Of a DNA stretch of 64,000 nt, positions 48,369-57,500 are shown piece after piece. The notes under the pieces were generated by a model. The model was not told where the DNA came from and searched no databases. It saw nothing but the letters and a program-made list of their open reading frames with translations. The translations under genes and the position numbers were made by a program. Source of the stretch: a virus; IMG/VR virus record IMGVR_UViG_3300027741_000056, positions 1-64,000 of that record. One strand, given 5' to 3'. Position 1 is the stretch's first letter. Every line of letters starts with the position of its first letter.

Positions 48369-48668
48369 ATGACTGTGACTAAGGCTACTAACGGCAAAGT
48401 GCAGACGTCGATTAAGAAAGCAACTTCTACTACTTCTCGTGCTACTTCGGTGTCTCAGGAGGATGTTGCGGTGGCTGATAAAGAGGTTCAGCGGGTTGCT
48501 ACTCGTAATGCGATTAATGCTGATACTACTAAGGCTATTGTTTACAAAGCGGTTAAGCCTTTGGTTGTTGGTGCGCATACTTATGCTGCAGGGGACATTG
48601 TTCCTGAGGCATCTAGTTGGCTTCGTTTAGACTCATGGATTATGGCCCGGTGGGTTGAGGAAGTTTAA
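48369..48668 (+). CDS. Head-associated small protein, short paralogue
   Basis: 99 residues: start MTVTKATNGKVQTSIKKA, then a conserved C-terminal domain (VATRNAINADTTKAIVYKAV ... WIMARWVEEV). The next gene has the same start and end with 320 residues inserted, so this is the unadorned version. Role unknown; probably a capsid surface or vertex component. Confidence 0.65.
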   Translation: MTVTKATNGKVQTSIKKATSTTSRATSVSQEDVAVADKEVQRVATRNAINADTTKAIVYKAVKPLVVGAHTYAAGDIVPEASSWLRLDSWIMARWVEEV

Positions 48669-49933
48669 TGCCAATTACTAAAACTTCTGTTGGCAAGTTT
48701 CAGACTTCTATTCGTAAAGCTAATTCTATTGTTCCTAATTTTGTTTTTGGTACGAATGCTTTAGAAGTTACGCAAGTTGCTTCAAATAATTCGGGCATTA
48801 GAACCCCTAACCTTATTGCTGTTAGTCCTAGTACAACTTACACTTTTTCATATTATGTTAAGCCAGGGTCGGGTAACAGTAGTATTGATCTTGCTACTAT
48901 TGTTCATGACGTAGATTCTGGTGGTTCCAATATTGTCACTCAGCATAATACGACTAATACTACTTATTATGCTAGTGATGGGTGGAAAAGAGTAGTTCAT
49001 ACTTTTACTACTCATGCATCAGCCGCGTTTGTAAGACTTCATATTTGTTATAACACTTATCCTGTGAATTCACAGGCTGTGGCTGGATCAAAATTTGTTG
49101 TTGATGGAATTATGCTAGAACAATCTTCAACTGCTAATGTGTTTAAGCCTAACTTGGTACCAAATTCTTCTTTTGAAACTGATGCTTCTGGTTGGGAATT
49201 ATTAAAATCTCCCGATAATGTGTCGGCTACTTTGCAAACTTCGTCAACATATTCTTTGTATGGTAGTAATAGTTTAAAGCTTTCAGTTGGTTCGACTTTT
49301 ACGCCTGCTACTTCATACGTTTTTGCGGATATTACAAACACACTTGTTGCTGGAACATATGTTTTTAGCGCTTATGTTTATTCACCTGTAGCAACAACAG
49401 TTAAACTTCCTTTTAGAGACAATGATGGTACTTCATATGATGGAGCAAGCGATTTTGTTGTTCCTGCAAACACTTGGACAAGAATATCTAAACCAGTAGT
49501 TCAAGTTGGCACTAATGTACATTGGAGCATTGGTTTTGATGTTGGTCAAGTTGTGGCAAATTCTAATCTGTATATTGATGGGGTAAAGTTAGAAACCTCA
49601 AGCACTGTAAGTGCATATAATTTGGTTCCAAATGAATCTTTTGAAACTAATACTACAGGTTGGGATGTCAATGCCCCTGGTGTTACGTTAACTTTACTTT
49701 CTTCTCCTGTGTCGTCACAAGATGTTTGTGTGGCTAATAGAATGGCACAGCGTCTTGCTACTCGCAAAGTAATTATCGCGGATATTGATAAGACTAAGAC
49801 TTATAAGGCTACAAGGCCTATGATTATTGGTAGTACTAGTTATGCTGTTGGGGATGTTGTTCCTGGCGCCGCTAATTGGACTCGTGTTGAGACTTGGATT
49901 AAAGCCCGTTGGATTGAGGAAGTGGATTTGTAA
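48668..49933 (+). CDS. Head-associated protein with carbohydrate-binding-like insert
   Basis: 421 residues. Ends match the preceding gene (MPITKTSVGKFQTSIRKA; VATR-like RLATRKVIIADIDKTKTYKA; WIKARWIEEV). Between them lie jelly-roll segments of the CBM4/9 type: one ending FVVDGIMLEQSS, one from NLVPNSSFETDASGW to YIDGVKLETSS, and a third start NLVPNESFETNTTGW. These domains bind sugars and may display on the capsid. Overlaps its neighbour by 1 bp. Confidence 0.7.
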   Translation: MPITKTSVGKFQTSIRKANSIVPNFVFGTNALEVTQVASNNSGIRTPNLIAVSPSTTYTFSYYVKPGSGNSSIDLATIVHDVDSGGSNIVTQHNTTNTTYYASDGWKRVVHTFTTHASAAFVRLHICYNTYPVNSQAVAGSKFVVDGIMLEQSSTANVFKPNLVPNSSFETDASGWELLKSPDNVSATLQTSSTYSLYGSNSLKLSVGSTFTPATSYVFADITNTLVAGTYVFSAYVYSPVATTVKLPFRDNDGTSYDGASDFVVPANTWTRISKPVVQVGTNVHWSIGFDVGQVVANSNLYIDGVKLETSSTVSAYNLVPNESFETNTTGWDVNAPGVTLTLLSSPVSSQDVCVANRMAQRLATRKVIIADIDKTKTYKATRPMIIGSTSYAVGDVVPGAANWTRVETWIKARWIEEVDL

Positions 49934-50544
49934 TGTGCGCATCATGTGGTTGTGGTTGTAAGCATGGCATTGCAGCAAAGGGCTGTAATTGTAAATGTAA
50001 AACGTGTCGGGAGGCTCGTATGTCTGTAGAAAAGTCGTTTGCGATTGCTAAGGCTTATCGTGATCTTAATGAGTTTGCTAAGTCTGTTGAGTTGGCTCCT
50101 ACTCATGTGGGTAGTATTTCTGCTGGTCAGCGTTATTGCGATAATGGGTCGTGTGCTACGTGTATTAGGCAGGCTAGTCGTGACAAGAATGCTCGTCAGA
50201 CGGCTTTGCATGTGCGTAAGAGTGACGATAAAATTAACTCTACCCGTTTGGCTTTGGGTACGGTTCTTCCTGGTATGCATGGTGCTGTTGCGGGTAAGAA
50301 GGGTAAGAAGCTTCGCGCTGCTGGTAATGAAATTACCGGCGATGTTGTAGGTGGTGCTGCTGGTATTGGGGCGGCTTATGGTGTTGGTCGCGCTCTGCGT
50401 TCTGGAAAAATTAAGAATCCTAAGACTGCTGCAGGGCTTGCTGCGGTTGGTGGCACTTTAGGTTTGGCTGGTGGTGTTGGTGGCGCTACGGTAGGCACTA
50501 TGCGGGCTCATAAAAAGGGTTACTACAAGGATATTGAAAAGTAA
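49933..50544 (+). CDS. Cys-rich plus glycine-zipper protein
   Basis: 203 residues. Eight Cys in the first 25 residues (MCASCGCGCKHG; GCNCKCKTC) and a second group (YCDNGSCATC, ~67-76) suggest metal clusters. From ~105 it has zipper segments LALGTVLPGMHGAVAG, DVVGGAAGIGAAYGVG and AAVGGTLGLAGGVGGATVG ended by Lys/Arg-rich residues. Same membrane-active style as the other basic head-module proteins. Confidence 0.6.
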   Translation: MCASCGCGCKHGIAAKGCNCKCKTCREARMSVEKSFAIAKAYRDLNEFAKSVELAPTHVGSISAGQRYCDNGSCATCIRQASRDKNARQTALHVRKSDDKINSTRLALGTVLPGMHGAVAGKKGKKLRAAGNEITGDVVGGAAGIGAAYGVGRALRSGKIKNPKTAAGLAAVGGTLGLAGGVGGATVGTMRAHKKGYYKDIEK

Positions 50545-50584
50545 GTATTTCATTAAGTTTTTGTTTATCAGTTAGGATTGTCCT

Positions 50585-51085
50585 ATGTCGTGGACGTATA
50601 GTGGTAATCCGGGTTCTTCTGATAAGGACAGTGTTCGGTTTTATGTAGGGGATACTGATTCTTCTTTTCCGTTGTTGACGGATGAGGAGGTTCAGTTTCT
50701 TTTAGATCAGTGGAATACTGATTACAATGCTCCGCTTTATGTTGCTGCGGTTGCGGCTGAGGTTATTTCTGGTCGTTTTGCTCGTGAGGTTAGTGTTTCG
50801 GCTGATGGTGTTTCTGTTCAGTTGAGCGAGTTGCAGGAGCGTTACAATAATCTTGCTGTTTCTTTGCGTGACCAGTATAAGGCTTTGTATGGGTTCTTTG
50901 ACCCTGTTACTGCGGCTAATATTTTGAGTATTGAGTGGGATCCTGAGATTAAGCCTCTTGTGTTTGGTATTGGCTTTAATGATAATTATCTTGCTGGCCG
51001 TCAGAATTATGGTGATTTTCATCCTGGTCGTTCGACTGATTGGTGGAAGTCTGATGTTCAAAATGAACCGATTGTTTGGGGCTAA
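50585..51085 (+). CDS. Head-tail adaptor (connector) protein
   Basis: 166 residues, gp6/gp15-like layout: VRFYVGDTDSSFPLLTDEEV (~17-36), an all-helical middle (AAVAAEVISGRFAREV, LQERYNNLAVSLRDQYKAL) and a flexible tail. Such adaptors bind the portal and extend the channel. Followed by stopper, completion and terminator-type genes in the standard order. Confidence 0.7.
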   Translation: MSWTYSGNPGSSDKDSVRFYVGDTDSSFPLLTDEEVQFLLDQWNTDYNAPLYVAAVAAEVISGRFAREVSVSADGVSVQLSELQERYNNLAVSLRDQYKALYGFFDPVTAANILSIEWDPEIKPLVFGIGFNDNYLAGRQNYGDFHPGRSTDWWKSDVQNEPIVWG

Positions 51086-51087
51086 TT

Positions 51088-51399
51088 ATGGAATTAGTTG
51101 AGCTTGGTCGTGTTGCTAAGGGCTTGCCTTCTGCAATGAATAGGGCGCTTAAAGCTGGTAACGCTAGTGTTTTTGATAATGAAATGAAACAGGGTATGCT
51201 TCTGCAGCATTTGTCCGGTAAAGAAGCTTCGCGATTTTTGGCTTTGTCTAGAAAAACTACAAGTTTGCCAGAAAAAATTAAGCATGGTTCTGATTATGGT
51301 ATTCATCGTGTTACTGGAGAGGCTGTAAGAGCTAGCGAAGGACGTGCGAAGAGTGCTGCGGCCGAGCGGCCTGGCAAGTTAAAAAGAGTACTTCCGTAA
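51088..51399 (+). CDS. Small connector-region protein
   Basis: 103 residues, basic and helical (LGRVAKGLPSAMNRALKAG; TSLPEKIKHGSDYGIHR). Start taken at ATG 51088, after the adaptor stop. No family recognised; position suggests head-tail joining or virion DNA binding. Confidence 0.55.
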   Translation: MELVELGRVAKGLPSAMNRALKAGNASVFDNEMKQGMLLQHLSGKEASRFLALSRKTTSLPEKIKHGSDYGIHRVTGEAVRASEGRAKSAAAERPGKLKRVLP

Positions 51400-51866
51400 T
51401 GTACAAAATTAATACTAGTCTTGTGCATCGTTATGCTCAGCGTTATGCCGAAATGAATATGACTGCTACTTTGCGTATTGATCGTCCAGGTAAACCTTCT
51501 CTTAATACTACAACTGGTGATGCTACTGCTACTGTGCTTTCTACTATTTACACTGGCAAGGGTAGGGTTACTACGATTGCTGGGCCTGTGCAGTATCAGT
51601 TGGGTGAAGAGCCTCAGTATTTTTCTAGTGGTGCGGTGTCTATTCCTTTGCTTGATGATGACGGGCAGCCTACTACTCCTCAGGTGAATGATGTGGTTGT
51701 TGTGGTTGCTCATCCTGATGTGTTGATGGTTGGTCGTGCTTTTCGTGTTATGGATGTTCAGGCTTCTGGTCAGTTTGAGGCTGTGCGTAACATTTCTGTT
51801 ACTGGTGTTCAGCGTTGGGAAGGTTGGACTCCGGAAACTAATATTCCTTCGGAGTGGTATGTATGA
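51399..51866 (+). CDS. Head closure/stopper-like protein (DUF6093-like)
   Basis: 155 residues, beta-rich with TATLRIDRPGKPSLN near 24-38, YTGKGRVTTIAG and a C-terminal barrel-like part (VNDVVVVVAHPDVLMVGRAFRV). This order is typical of head-closure proteins in actinophages, for which DUF6093 is often reported. Overlaps the preceding stop by 1 bp. Confidence 0.65.
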   Translation: MYKINTSLVHRYAQRYAEMNMTATLRIDRPGKPSLNTTTGDATATVLSTIYTGKGRVTTIAGPVQYQLGEEPQYFSSGAVSIPLLDDDGQPTTPQVNDVVVVVAHPDVLMVGRAFRVMDVQASGQFEAVRNISVTGVQRWEGWTPETNIPSEWYV

Positions 51867-52141
51867 CGTTTAAGAATGTAACAGATAAGTTGCGTCAAAT
51901 GCAGGTTGATGCTCAGAAGGTTCCTCAGGCTTTGCATAATAGTGCTCAGGAGATTGTGAAGTCTAAGCCTTTGGCTAATGTGTCTGCTGTGGTTCATAAT
52001 ACGTCTACGGGTACTGCTATCACGTTTAAGCCTAATGTGGGGGTTAGGGTGGATTCTGCGGCTGTTTCAGAGCATGCTAGTAGTATTGCTAAGGAGTTGG
52101 CTCATAAGAGCACACAGGTCGCTAGAGGGGCTTTGAGATGA
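51863..52141 (+). CDS. Tail completion protein (HK97 gp10-like)
   Basis: 92 residues from ATG 51863, overlapping the stopper by 4 bp. A helical start (VTDKLRQMQVDAQKVPQAL) is followed by a strand-loop-strand region (AVVHNTSTGTAITFKPN) and a helix, the short version of gp10-like completion proteins. Assignment rests on order and layout. Confidence 0.55.
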   Translation: MTFKNVTDKLRQMQVDAQKVPQALHNSAQEIVKSKPLANVSAVVHNTSTGTAITFKPNVGVRVDSAAVSEHASSIAKELAHKSTQVARGALR

Positions 52142-52596
52142 TTGATCATGGCGCGTTAACTGACGCTATTATTGTTCAGTTGGTGGCTACTGGCGAGCTT
52201 GTTGGTGATGGTGTTGCTCCTGCTGATGGTGGCTGGGTTAAGGGTCAACCTAATCAGAGTGTTTTTGCTCCTTATACGGTGCTGGTTTCTACTGGCGCTA
52301 ATGTGATGATTAATGACCTTGATGGTAATTTGGATTGGACTGTGAACTTTAATCTGAGGCATTTTGGTGGGTCTCGTAAGCAGTGTGATTGGATTGCTAA
52401 TAAGACTCGTGTTGCTGTTGATGGCGGTCCTAATAATTTGCTTCATTCTACGTTTGGTAGCACTGAGGTTTTTAAGATTACTGCTATTCAATGGCAAAAT
52501 TTAGGGTCTGTTACTCGTGTCGATACTGTGAATCCACCTTTTTGGCAGTGTTTTGATTCTGTCGGATTTGTTTGTTCGAGGAACAGTTTTTCTTAA
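52138..52596 (+). CDS. Tail terminator protein
   Basis: 152 residues with the alpha/beta pattern of tail terminators: helix (LTDAIIVQLVATGEL), strand (PYTVLVS), strand (WTVNFNLRHFGGSRKQCDWIANKTR) and a final strand region. The hexameric terminator caps the tail tube. Immediately before the major tail gene. Overlaps the completion gene by 4 bp. Confidence 0.65.
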   Translation: MIDHGALTDAIIVQLVATGELVGDGVAPADGGWVKGQPNQSVFAPYTVLVSTGANVMINDLDGNLDWTVNFNLRHFGGSRKQCDWIANKTRVAVDGGPNNLLHSTFGSTEVFKITAIQWQNLGSVTRVDTVNPPFWQCFDSVGFVCSRNSFS

Positions 52597-52599
52597 ACT

Positions 52600-52629
52600 T
52601 TGTAGTAGTATCGGATATACCGGTATTTA
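52600..52629 (+). promoter_or_regulatory. Possible promoter for the major tail gene
   Basis: TTGTAG, 18 nt, TATTTA, 32 bp before the start codon. The spacing matches the other promoters here, the -10 only partly. Confidence 0.35.
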
Positions 52630-52660
52630 ATCGTACGATTGGCTTAGGAGGCCTACCACT

Positions 52661-53662
52661 ATGGCAAGAATTATTCCGAACAATAATACGTGGATTGGGT
52701 TTATTCCTGTCACGTCTTTTGGTTCTGCTATTTCGGGTTACAACACTGCTTGGAACGCGTCACAAACTCAACCAAACATCACCGCTGCTGAAATAGCTAC
52801 TGCTTACGATATGACTCCTTTTGTCATTTCTGTAACCGCACAGTCAACAGGTAACACTGTTCCTACACCTTCTTTGGACACTTTGTTTGAAGGTAACGTT
52901 CCCGGCACAGTTAATGCTTCGTTTACTGCAGATTTTTACCGCGATGATGCTTTATACACTGACCTTAACGGTACTGGCGCTAACGCTGTTGACTTTGCTT
53001 GGACTAAACTTCCACGCGGTCAAAAAGGTTACTTTGTAATCTCGCGTTTCAATGATCCAGGCAGTATTACTCAGGGTACTAACCAGTCACCTGCATCAGG
53101 TAACGTTGTTGAAATTTGGCCTGTAGTTGTAACTGCTCGTACTGCGGGTCCTGTTACATCTAACACTGTTCAGACTTTCACAGTCACTGGTGCTGTTCCA
53201 CAGGAACCAGCTGAAGGTGCAAACGTTATTGCTAGTGCTAGTGCTGTTCCATCTGCTGTTGTTAACCTTGTGGCTACTCGCTTGACTCAGACTGCATCTG
53301 CTTCTGTGCCATCTATTGGTCTTGACTGGGATACTCCGGCTTACACTGGTACGCTATCTGCCGGTGGTTCAGAGGCTGCTACGCCTTATGTTATCCAGGT
53401 TTCAACTTCAGCGACTGGTACGTTCACTGACATTACTCAGTTGACTGCGACTTCTATTGCGTCTTCAACTAATTCATTGCACGTAACTTCGGTTTCACAG
53501 GTTCTAAACACTACGCCAACTACTCCGGTAACTAGTGGTGGTGTTGCATTCACGACTTCACAGGGTACTTCAAAGACCTTGTACTTCCGTGTAGCAGCGC
53601 GTAACGCTAACGGTGTTGGTACTTACAGCAACGTTGTTTCTGTAGCGGCCGTTCACGGTTAA
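52661..53662 (+). CDS. Major tail protein with C-terminal Ig/Fn3-like domain
   Basis: 333 residues. The first ~195 form the tube protein (NNTWIGFIPVTSFGS; DDALYTDLNGTG; LPRGQKGYFVISRF; QTFTVTGAVPQEP). After a short linker, ~205-333 form a fibronectin-like domain (IGLDWDTPAYTG ... TLYFRVAARNANGVGTYSN), exposed on the tail surface as in lambda gpV. GGAGG upstream; a strong terminator follows. Confidence 0.8.
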   Translation: MARIIPNNNTWIGFIPVTSFGSAISGYNTAWNASQTQPNITAAEIATAYDMTPFVISVTAQSTGNTVPTPSLDTLFEGNVPGTVNASFTADFYRDDALYTDLNGTGANAVDFAWTKLPRGQKGYFVISRFNDPGSITQGTNQSPASGNVVEIWPVVVTARTAGPVTSNTVQTFTVTGAVPQEPAEGANVIASASAVPSAVVNLVATRLTQTASASVPSIGLDWDTPAYTGTLSAGGSEAATPYVIQVSTSATGTFTDITQLTATSIASSTNSLHVTSVSQVLNTTPTTPVTSGGVAFTTSQGTSKTLYFRVAARNANGVGTYSNVVSVAAVHG

Positions 53663-53671
53663 ACTAATTTT

Positions 53672-53714
53672 GTATAGGCGGGGAGTTTTCCCTCTCTTTT
53701 CTCCCCGCCTATAC
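53672..53714 (+). terminator. Strong hairpin after the major tail gene
   Basis: A perfect 14-bp stem (53672-53685 with 53701-53714), 15-nt pyrimidine-rich loop. The U tract is short (TTAATA). It would let the major tail protein be made in excess over downstream tail genes. Confidence 0.75.
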
Positions 53715-53784
53715 TTAATACATGTCCGCATCTACACCTCGTAATAAGCGTAAGCTTAAACAGACCAAACGAAGGAAATATATC

Positions 53785-54171
53785 ATGGCACGTAAGATTG
53801 CTACTCTTGAAGATTTATTGAAGAAGCCTGCTCGCACTAAAGAAATTATTATCAATGTTCCTACGGGCAAGTCGTCTACTACTGACTTTGTTGTCACTAT
53901 TAAGGCGATTGGTTCGAAGGCTTATGATGATCTGTTGGCTGCTCATCCCCCAACTAATGAGCAGAAGAAGGAAGGCACTTCGTACAATATTGATACGTTT
54001 GCGCCTGCTCTTATTTCTGCTTGTTCTGTAACTCCGGCATTGTCTGAGGAGCAGGCTACACAGATTTGGACTTCTAATGAGTGGTCTCGCGGTGAGTTGA
54101 CTGAGTTGTTTATTGGGTGTGTTGAGGTTAATTCTAAAGGCCTTGATGTCCCTTTCAACGAAGTCGGCTGA
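53785..54171 (+). CDS. Tail assembly chaperone, short form (gpG-like)
   Basis: 128 residues from ATG 53785 (AAGGAAA upstream). Starts MARKIATLEDLLKKPART and has IIINVPTGKSSTTDFVVTIKAIG, typical of gpG-type chaperones in actinophages. A slippery site near the end leads to a longer gpGT form. The chaperone coats the tape measure during tail assembly. Confidence 0.8.
   Translation: MARKIATLEDLLKKPARTKEIIINVPTGKSSTTDFVVTIKAIGSKAYDDLLAAHPPTNEQKKEGTSYNIDTFAPALISACSVTPALSEEQATQIWTSNEWSRGELTELFIGCVEVNSKGLDVPFNEVG
54150..54156 (+). promoter_or_regulatory. Programmed -1 frameshift slippery site CCCTTTC
   Basis: Read C-CCT-TTC in frame; after a -1 slip both tRNAs re-pair (CCC, TTT). The -1 frame is closed by TGA at 54144-54146 and open from 54147, so the shift must occur here. 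Confidence 0.8.
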
Positions 54172-54512
54172 GGTACGACCCGACTTTCTATATGGAGGTC
54201 GCATGGTGCTCAGACCATGGGCTTCCTCACTCAACTTTGTTTAGTTGGGATGAGGATGACCGAGCTAAACTTGCAGCATATTTGTTGGAGTCTGGCGAGA
54301 AGTGTCAAATGTGTGGCACTGCGGGCTGGGAGTGGGAAGAAGATAGGTATGCTTACGAACCTATTACTCACCAGTGTTGGGGTTGTTACATGAAGGATCG
54401 TGCTACGGACGAGAATGACCGCTTGCCAGGCTCTACAATAACATTAGTACCTTCTTATGTTGCTGAGAGTGTTCGTAATCAAAAGACAAAGAGGCCTGAG
54501 CGAAAGGATTAA
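54156..54512 (+). CDS. Tail assembly chaperone, -1 frameshift extension (gpT-like)
   Basis: 118 residues added in the -1 frame, giving a ~242-residue long form. The segment after the slip, RLRYDPTFYMEVAWC, then HGLPHS and a CQMC...CWGC zinc pair, is the conserved gpT-type region of actinophage chaperones. The ATG at 54192 is internal and not needed. The zinc residues are intact. Confidence 0.8.
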   Translation, partial: QRSRLRYDPTFYMEVAWCSDHGLPHSTLFSWDEDDRAKLAAYLLESGEKCQMCGTAGWEWEEDRYAYEPITHQCWGCYMKDRATDENDRLPGSTITLVPSYVAESVRNQKTKRPERKD

Positions 54513-54514
54513 CT

Positions 54515-57500
54515 GTGTTTAATGAAGATGTAACAGTTGATTTTAATGCCAACGTAGGCCCTTACACGTCTTCTCTTGGTCAAGCTTTGGCTATGACCAA
54601 TCAATTTAGTGCGGCTAATGATATCGCGATTGCTAAATTGGGCAATCTTAATAAGATTTCTTTATCTCTTATTCAGTCTACGGCTGCTTTTACTGGTGCT
54701 AATAAGGTTGCTGTTGCGCAGGCTGCGGCTTATGAGCAAAAACTTTCTTCACTTAATGCTACTGCCAAGATTGCTGGTAAACAGTTTGAGGGTCTTGGCT
54801 CTGTAACTATGAAGTTTGCTCGCCAGTTTCCTGTGGGTATGGATAAGGCGATTGAGACTACTAAGACTTTAGCAACGTCTGGCGTTACTACAACTAAACA
54901 GATTCAAAAGTTGGGCCAGGAGTTTATTAAACTACAGGCTGCTTCTGGCGAGTGGGGCTCTGGCATGCAGCAGGACATGCTTCAGGTTACTCGTTCTTTT
55001 GGTAACTCTACTAACATGATTAAGGGTTTTAGCGATTCCCTTGTTTCTGTTACAGCAAAGTATGGCGCTTCAGCTTCGTCTGTTTTGGCTTTTTCTAAAG
55101 CTATTGCGCCTATTGCTTCTGTAGTTGGTATTAGCCAAGCTTCTGTGTTTGGTTTGTCTACGGCGATGTCTCGTCTTGGTGAAGACGGTTATCGTTCTGC
55201 TAACGCGTTTAACAAGGTTCTTTTGGATATGAACCGGTCTATTCGTACTGGTTCTCCTGAAATTCGTGAGTATGCCAAAGTTTTGAACATGTCTACGGAC
55301 TCTTTGGGTAACTTGTTTAAGAGTGATCCTACTGAAATGATTTTGCGTTTTACTGACGCTATCAATAAGCAAGGTTCGCAGGCTGTTACGACTCTTGATA
55401 ATTTGGGTCTTGATGGTGTTAACACGTTTAAGTCTTTGCAGGCTTTGTCTAAGTCTGGTGACTTGCGTCAAATTGTTGGCGATGCTACTAGTTCTTACAA
55501 TAATGGGTCTGCTAATGCAGGTGCTACTTCGGCATTAGGCGGGGTTAATGACCAATTGTCTAAAATGCAAGAAACTATGTCGCAAACTACTGCTGAGGCA
55601 GGTAAACCATTTCTGTCGTTTTTAAATAGCGTTTTGGGTGTATCAAACGGTATGGCTGAAGGCGTTCATGGTTTGGTTACTGCTCTTTCGGGGCTTGGAC
55701 CATTGCTTCCAGTTTTGACTAGTTTGTGGACAATTCTTAAAGGTATTGCTGTCATTCAACTTGGTCGTCTTGGCTTAAGTATGTTTACAAATTCTAATTT
55801 TGGGCAACAATTTTTTGCTGGACGTACCCAAGCTATTAACGGGCAGGCTTTTGGACCTAATGCTTTGTCTACTGCTGGCGCTCGCGTTGGTCAAGCATTT
55901 GGCACGCTTTTTGGTGGTAAGGATCCAGTTACAGGTGCAAGAGGCGGACCGATTGGGATGCTTAAGGGTGGCGCTCAGTGGATTGCGCAGGCTTATACCA
56001 ACGCTAATGCCAACCTTTACAACGCTGACCCAAGTAACTCTCGTATGCGTACCGATGCCGGTATGGCTGCTTCTAATAATAAATTTATGCTTAAAAATGG
56101 TGGAACAATAATGTCTGCTGAAGAGCAGGCTATTCGTTATGGTAGAGATTCAAATAATGTAATTCGTCCTGCAACGATGGCTACTATGCCTAATGCAATT
56201 GCTAGTCAACTTGCTATGCAAATGGGTGCGTATGGTTCGCCTAATGGTGAGTATGGTGCGTCGCAACGTTTGGCTGTACAAAAAGCAATGTTTAATGATA
56301 TGCGTCAAACTTCAGGTACTTTAGGGTTTTTTAAAGATGCTGTTAAGTATGCAGGCAAAAATGTCGGTGAATTTGGTAAGTCTATGGGCACTAGAGTTAA
56401 GGATTGGGTTAAACAAGGCGCTATTACTGGTGTTTCTGAAGAAGGTACAGCTATTCGTGGTGGTCAGCGTTTTGGTGCTTTAGGCGGCGCTTTAAGCGGA
56501 ATGATGGGAATGCTAGGATCTACTATCGGAATTATGGCTGTCATGGCTGCTGCGGGTTTTGTATCTAAAGCAATTAAGCAAAATAATGAGCGCCAAACTG
56601 GTACTGGTTTTAGTGATGCTTATTCTGTGTACAATGATTTTGCTACTAAAGCAGGTTTGCCAACGCAGTCTTACACTAATACAAATGCTATGTATGATCC
56701 TATGGCTTGGGCGAGTTATTATGCAAAAAGTGCTAAGTCGCCTAGGCAAGCAACTAAAATGTCAACGTCGGAAATTTTAAATGCTTTAAAAACTGATTAC
56801 AAAGCTAGCTATACTTTTAATACTCAAAAAGAGTTATTAACTGGTACTGGTTTGGGTATTCAAGCAAGAATGATGGCTGGTCCTAATGCTAGTCCTGAAG
56901 TTATTAGCCGTTTGACGCAAGATGCGCTTGCTGGCACAAAAAATGCTACTTTGGCGCGTGCCGCTGGTAATTACGCTACTGGTAAATCAACTTACGGTAG
57001 TTCTAATAGTGGTCTTTATACCGACGCTTTTCAATCGGCTGCCGACACAATGACTTATACTGATGCTGTGGCTCACCGTCAAAGTGCCTACGGCGGAACT
57101 ATGGCACAGTTGATTCGACAAGAGGCGACTTCTAATATTAATAATACTGCCCTAAAATTTGGAACCGGTACTATCCGTATGGCTACGCTTTCCGAGGCAG
57201 TAAAAATTCTTAGGGGCACTGCTGGCATTTCAGGCTCAAAGGGCTATAGAGATGTGCAGAACATGAATGCAGCTCGTATTGTTTCGGAATTGCTTGGTGT
57301 AAAGTATGACCTTAATTCTTGGAATTTACTCAAACAACAACGTGTTAACTCAGCTGTGTCTCAGTCTACAAGTGACACTGATCCGCTAAGTGTATTTTTT
57401 GCTAATACTTCTGACAAAAAATCACTCCCAAGTAATTCTTTTTACCAATATTACAAAACTTTGATTAAGGGTGGCGGTTACGGCTGGGAGACGCCATATT

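Noticed and set aside
54192-54512. Separate 106-residue gene after the tail chaperone
   Set aside because: The conserved gpT-type residues begin upstream of the ATG and connect through CCCTTTC to the chaperone frame.
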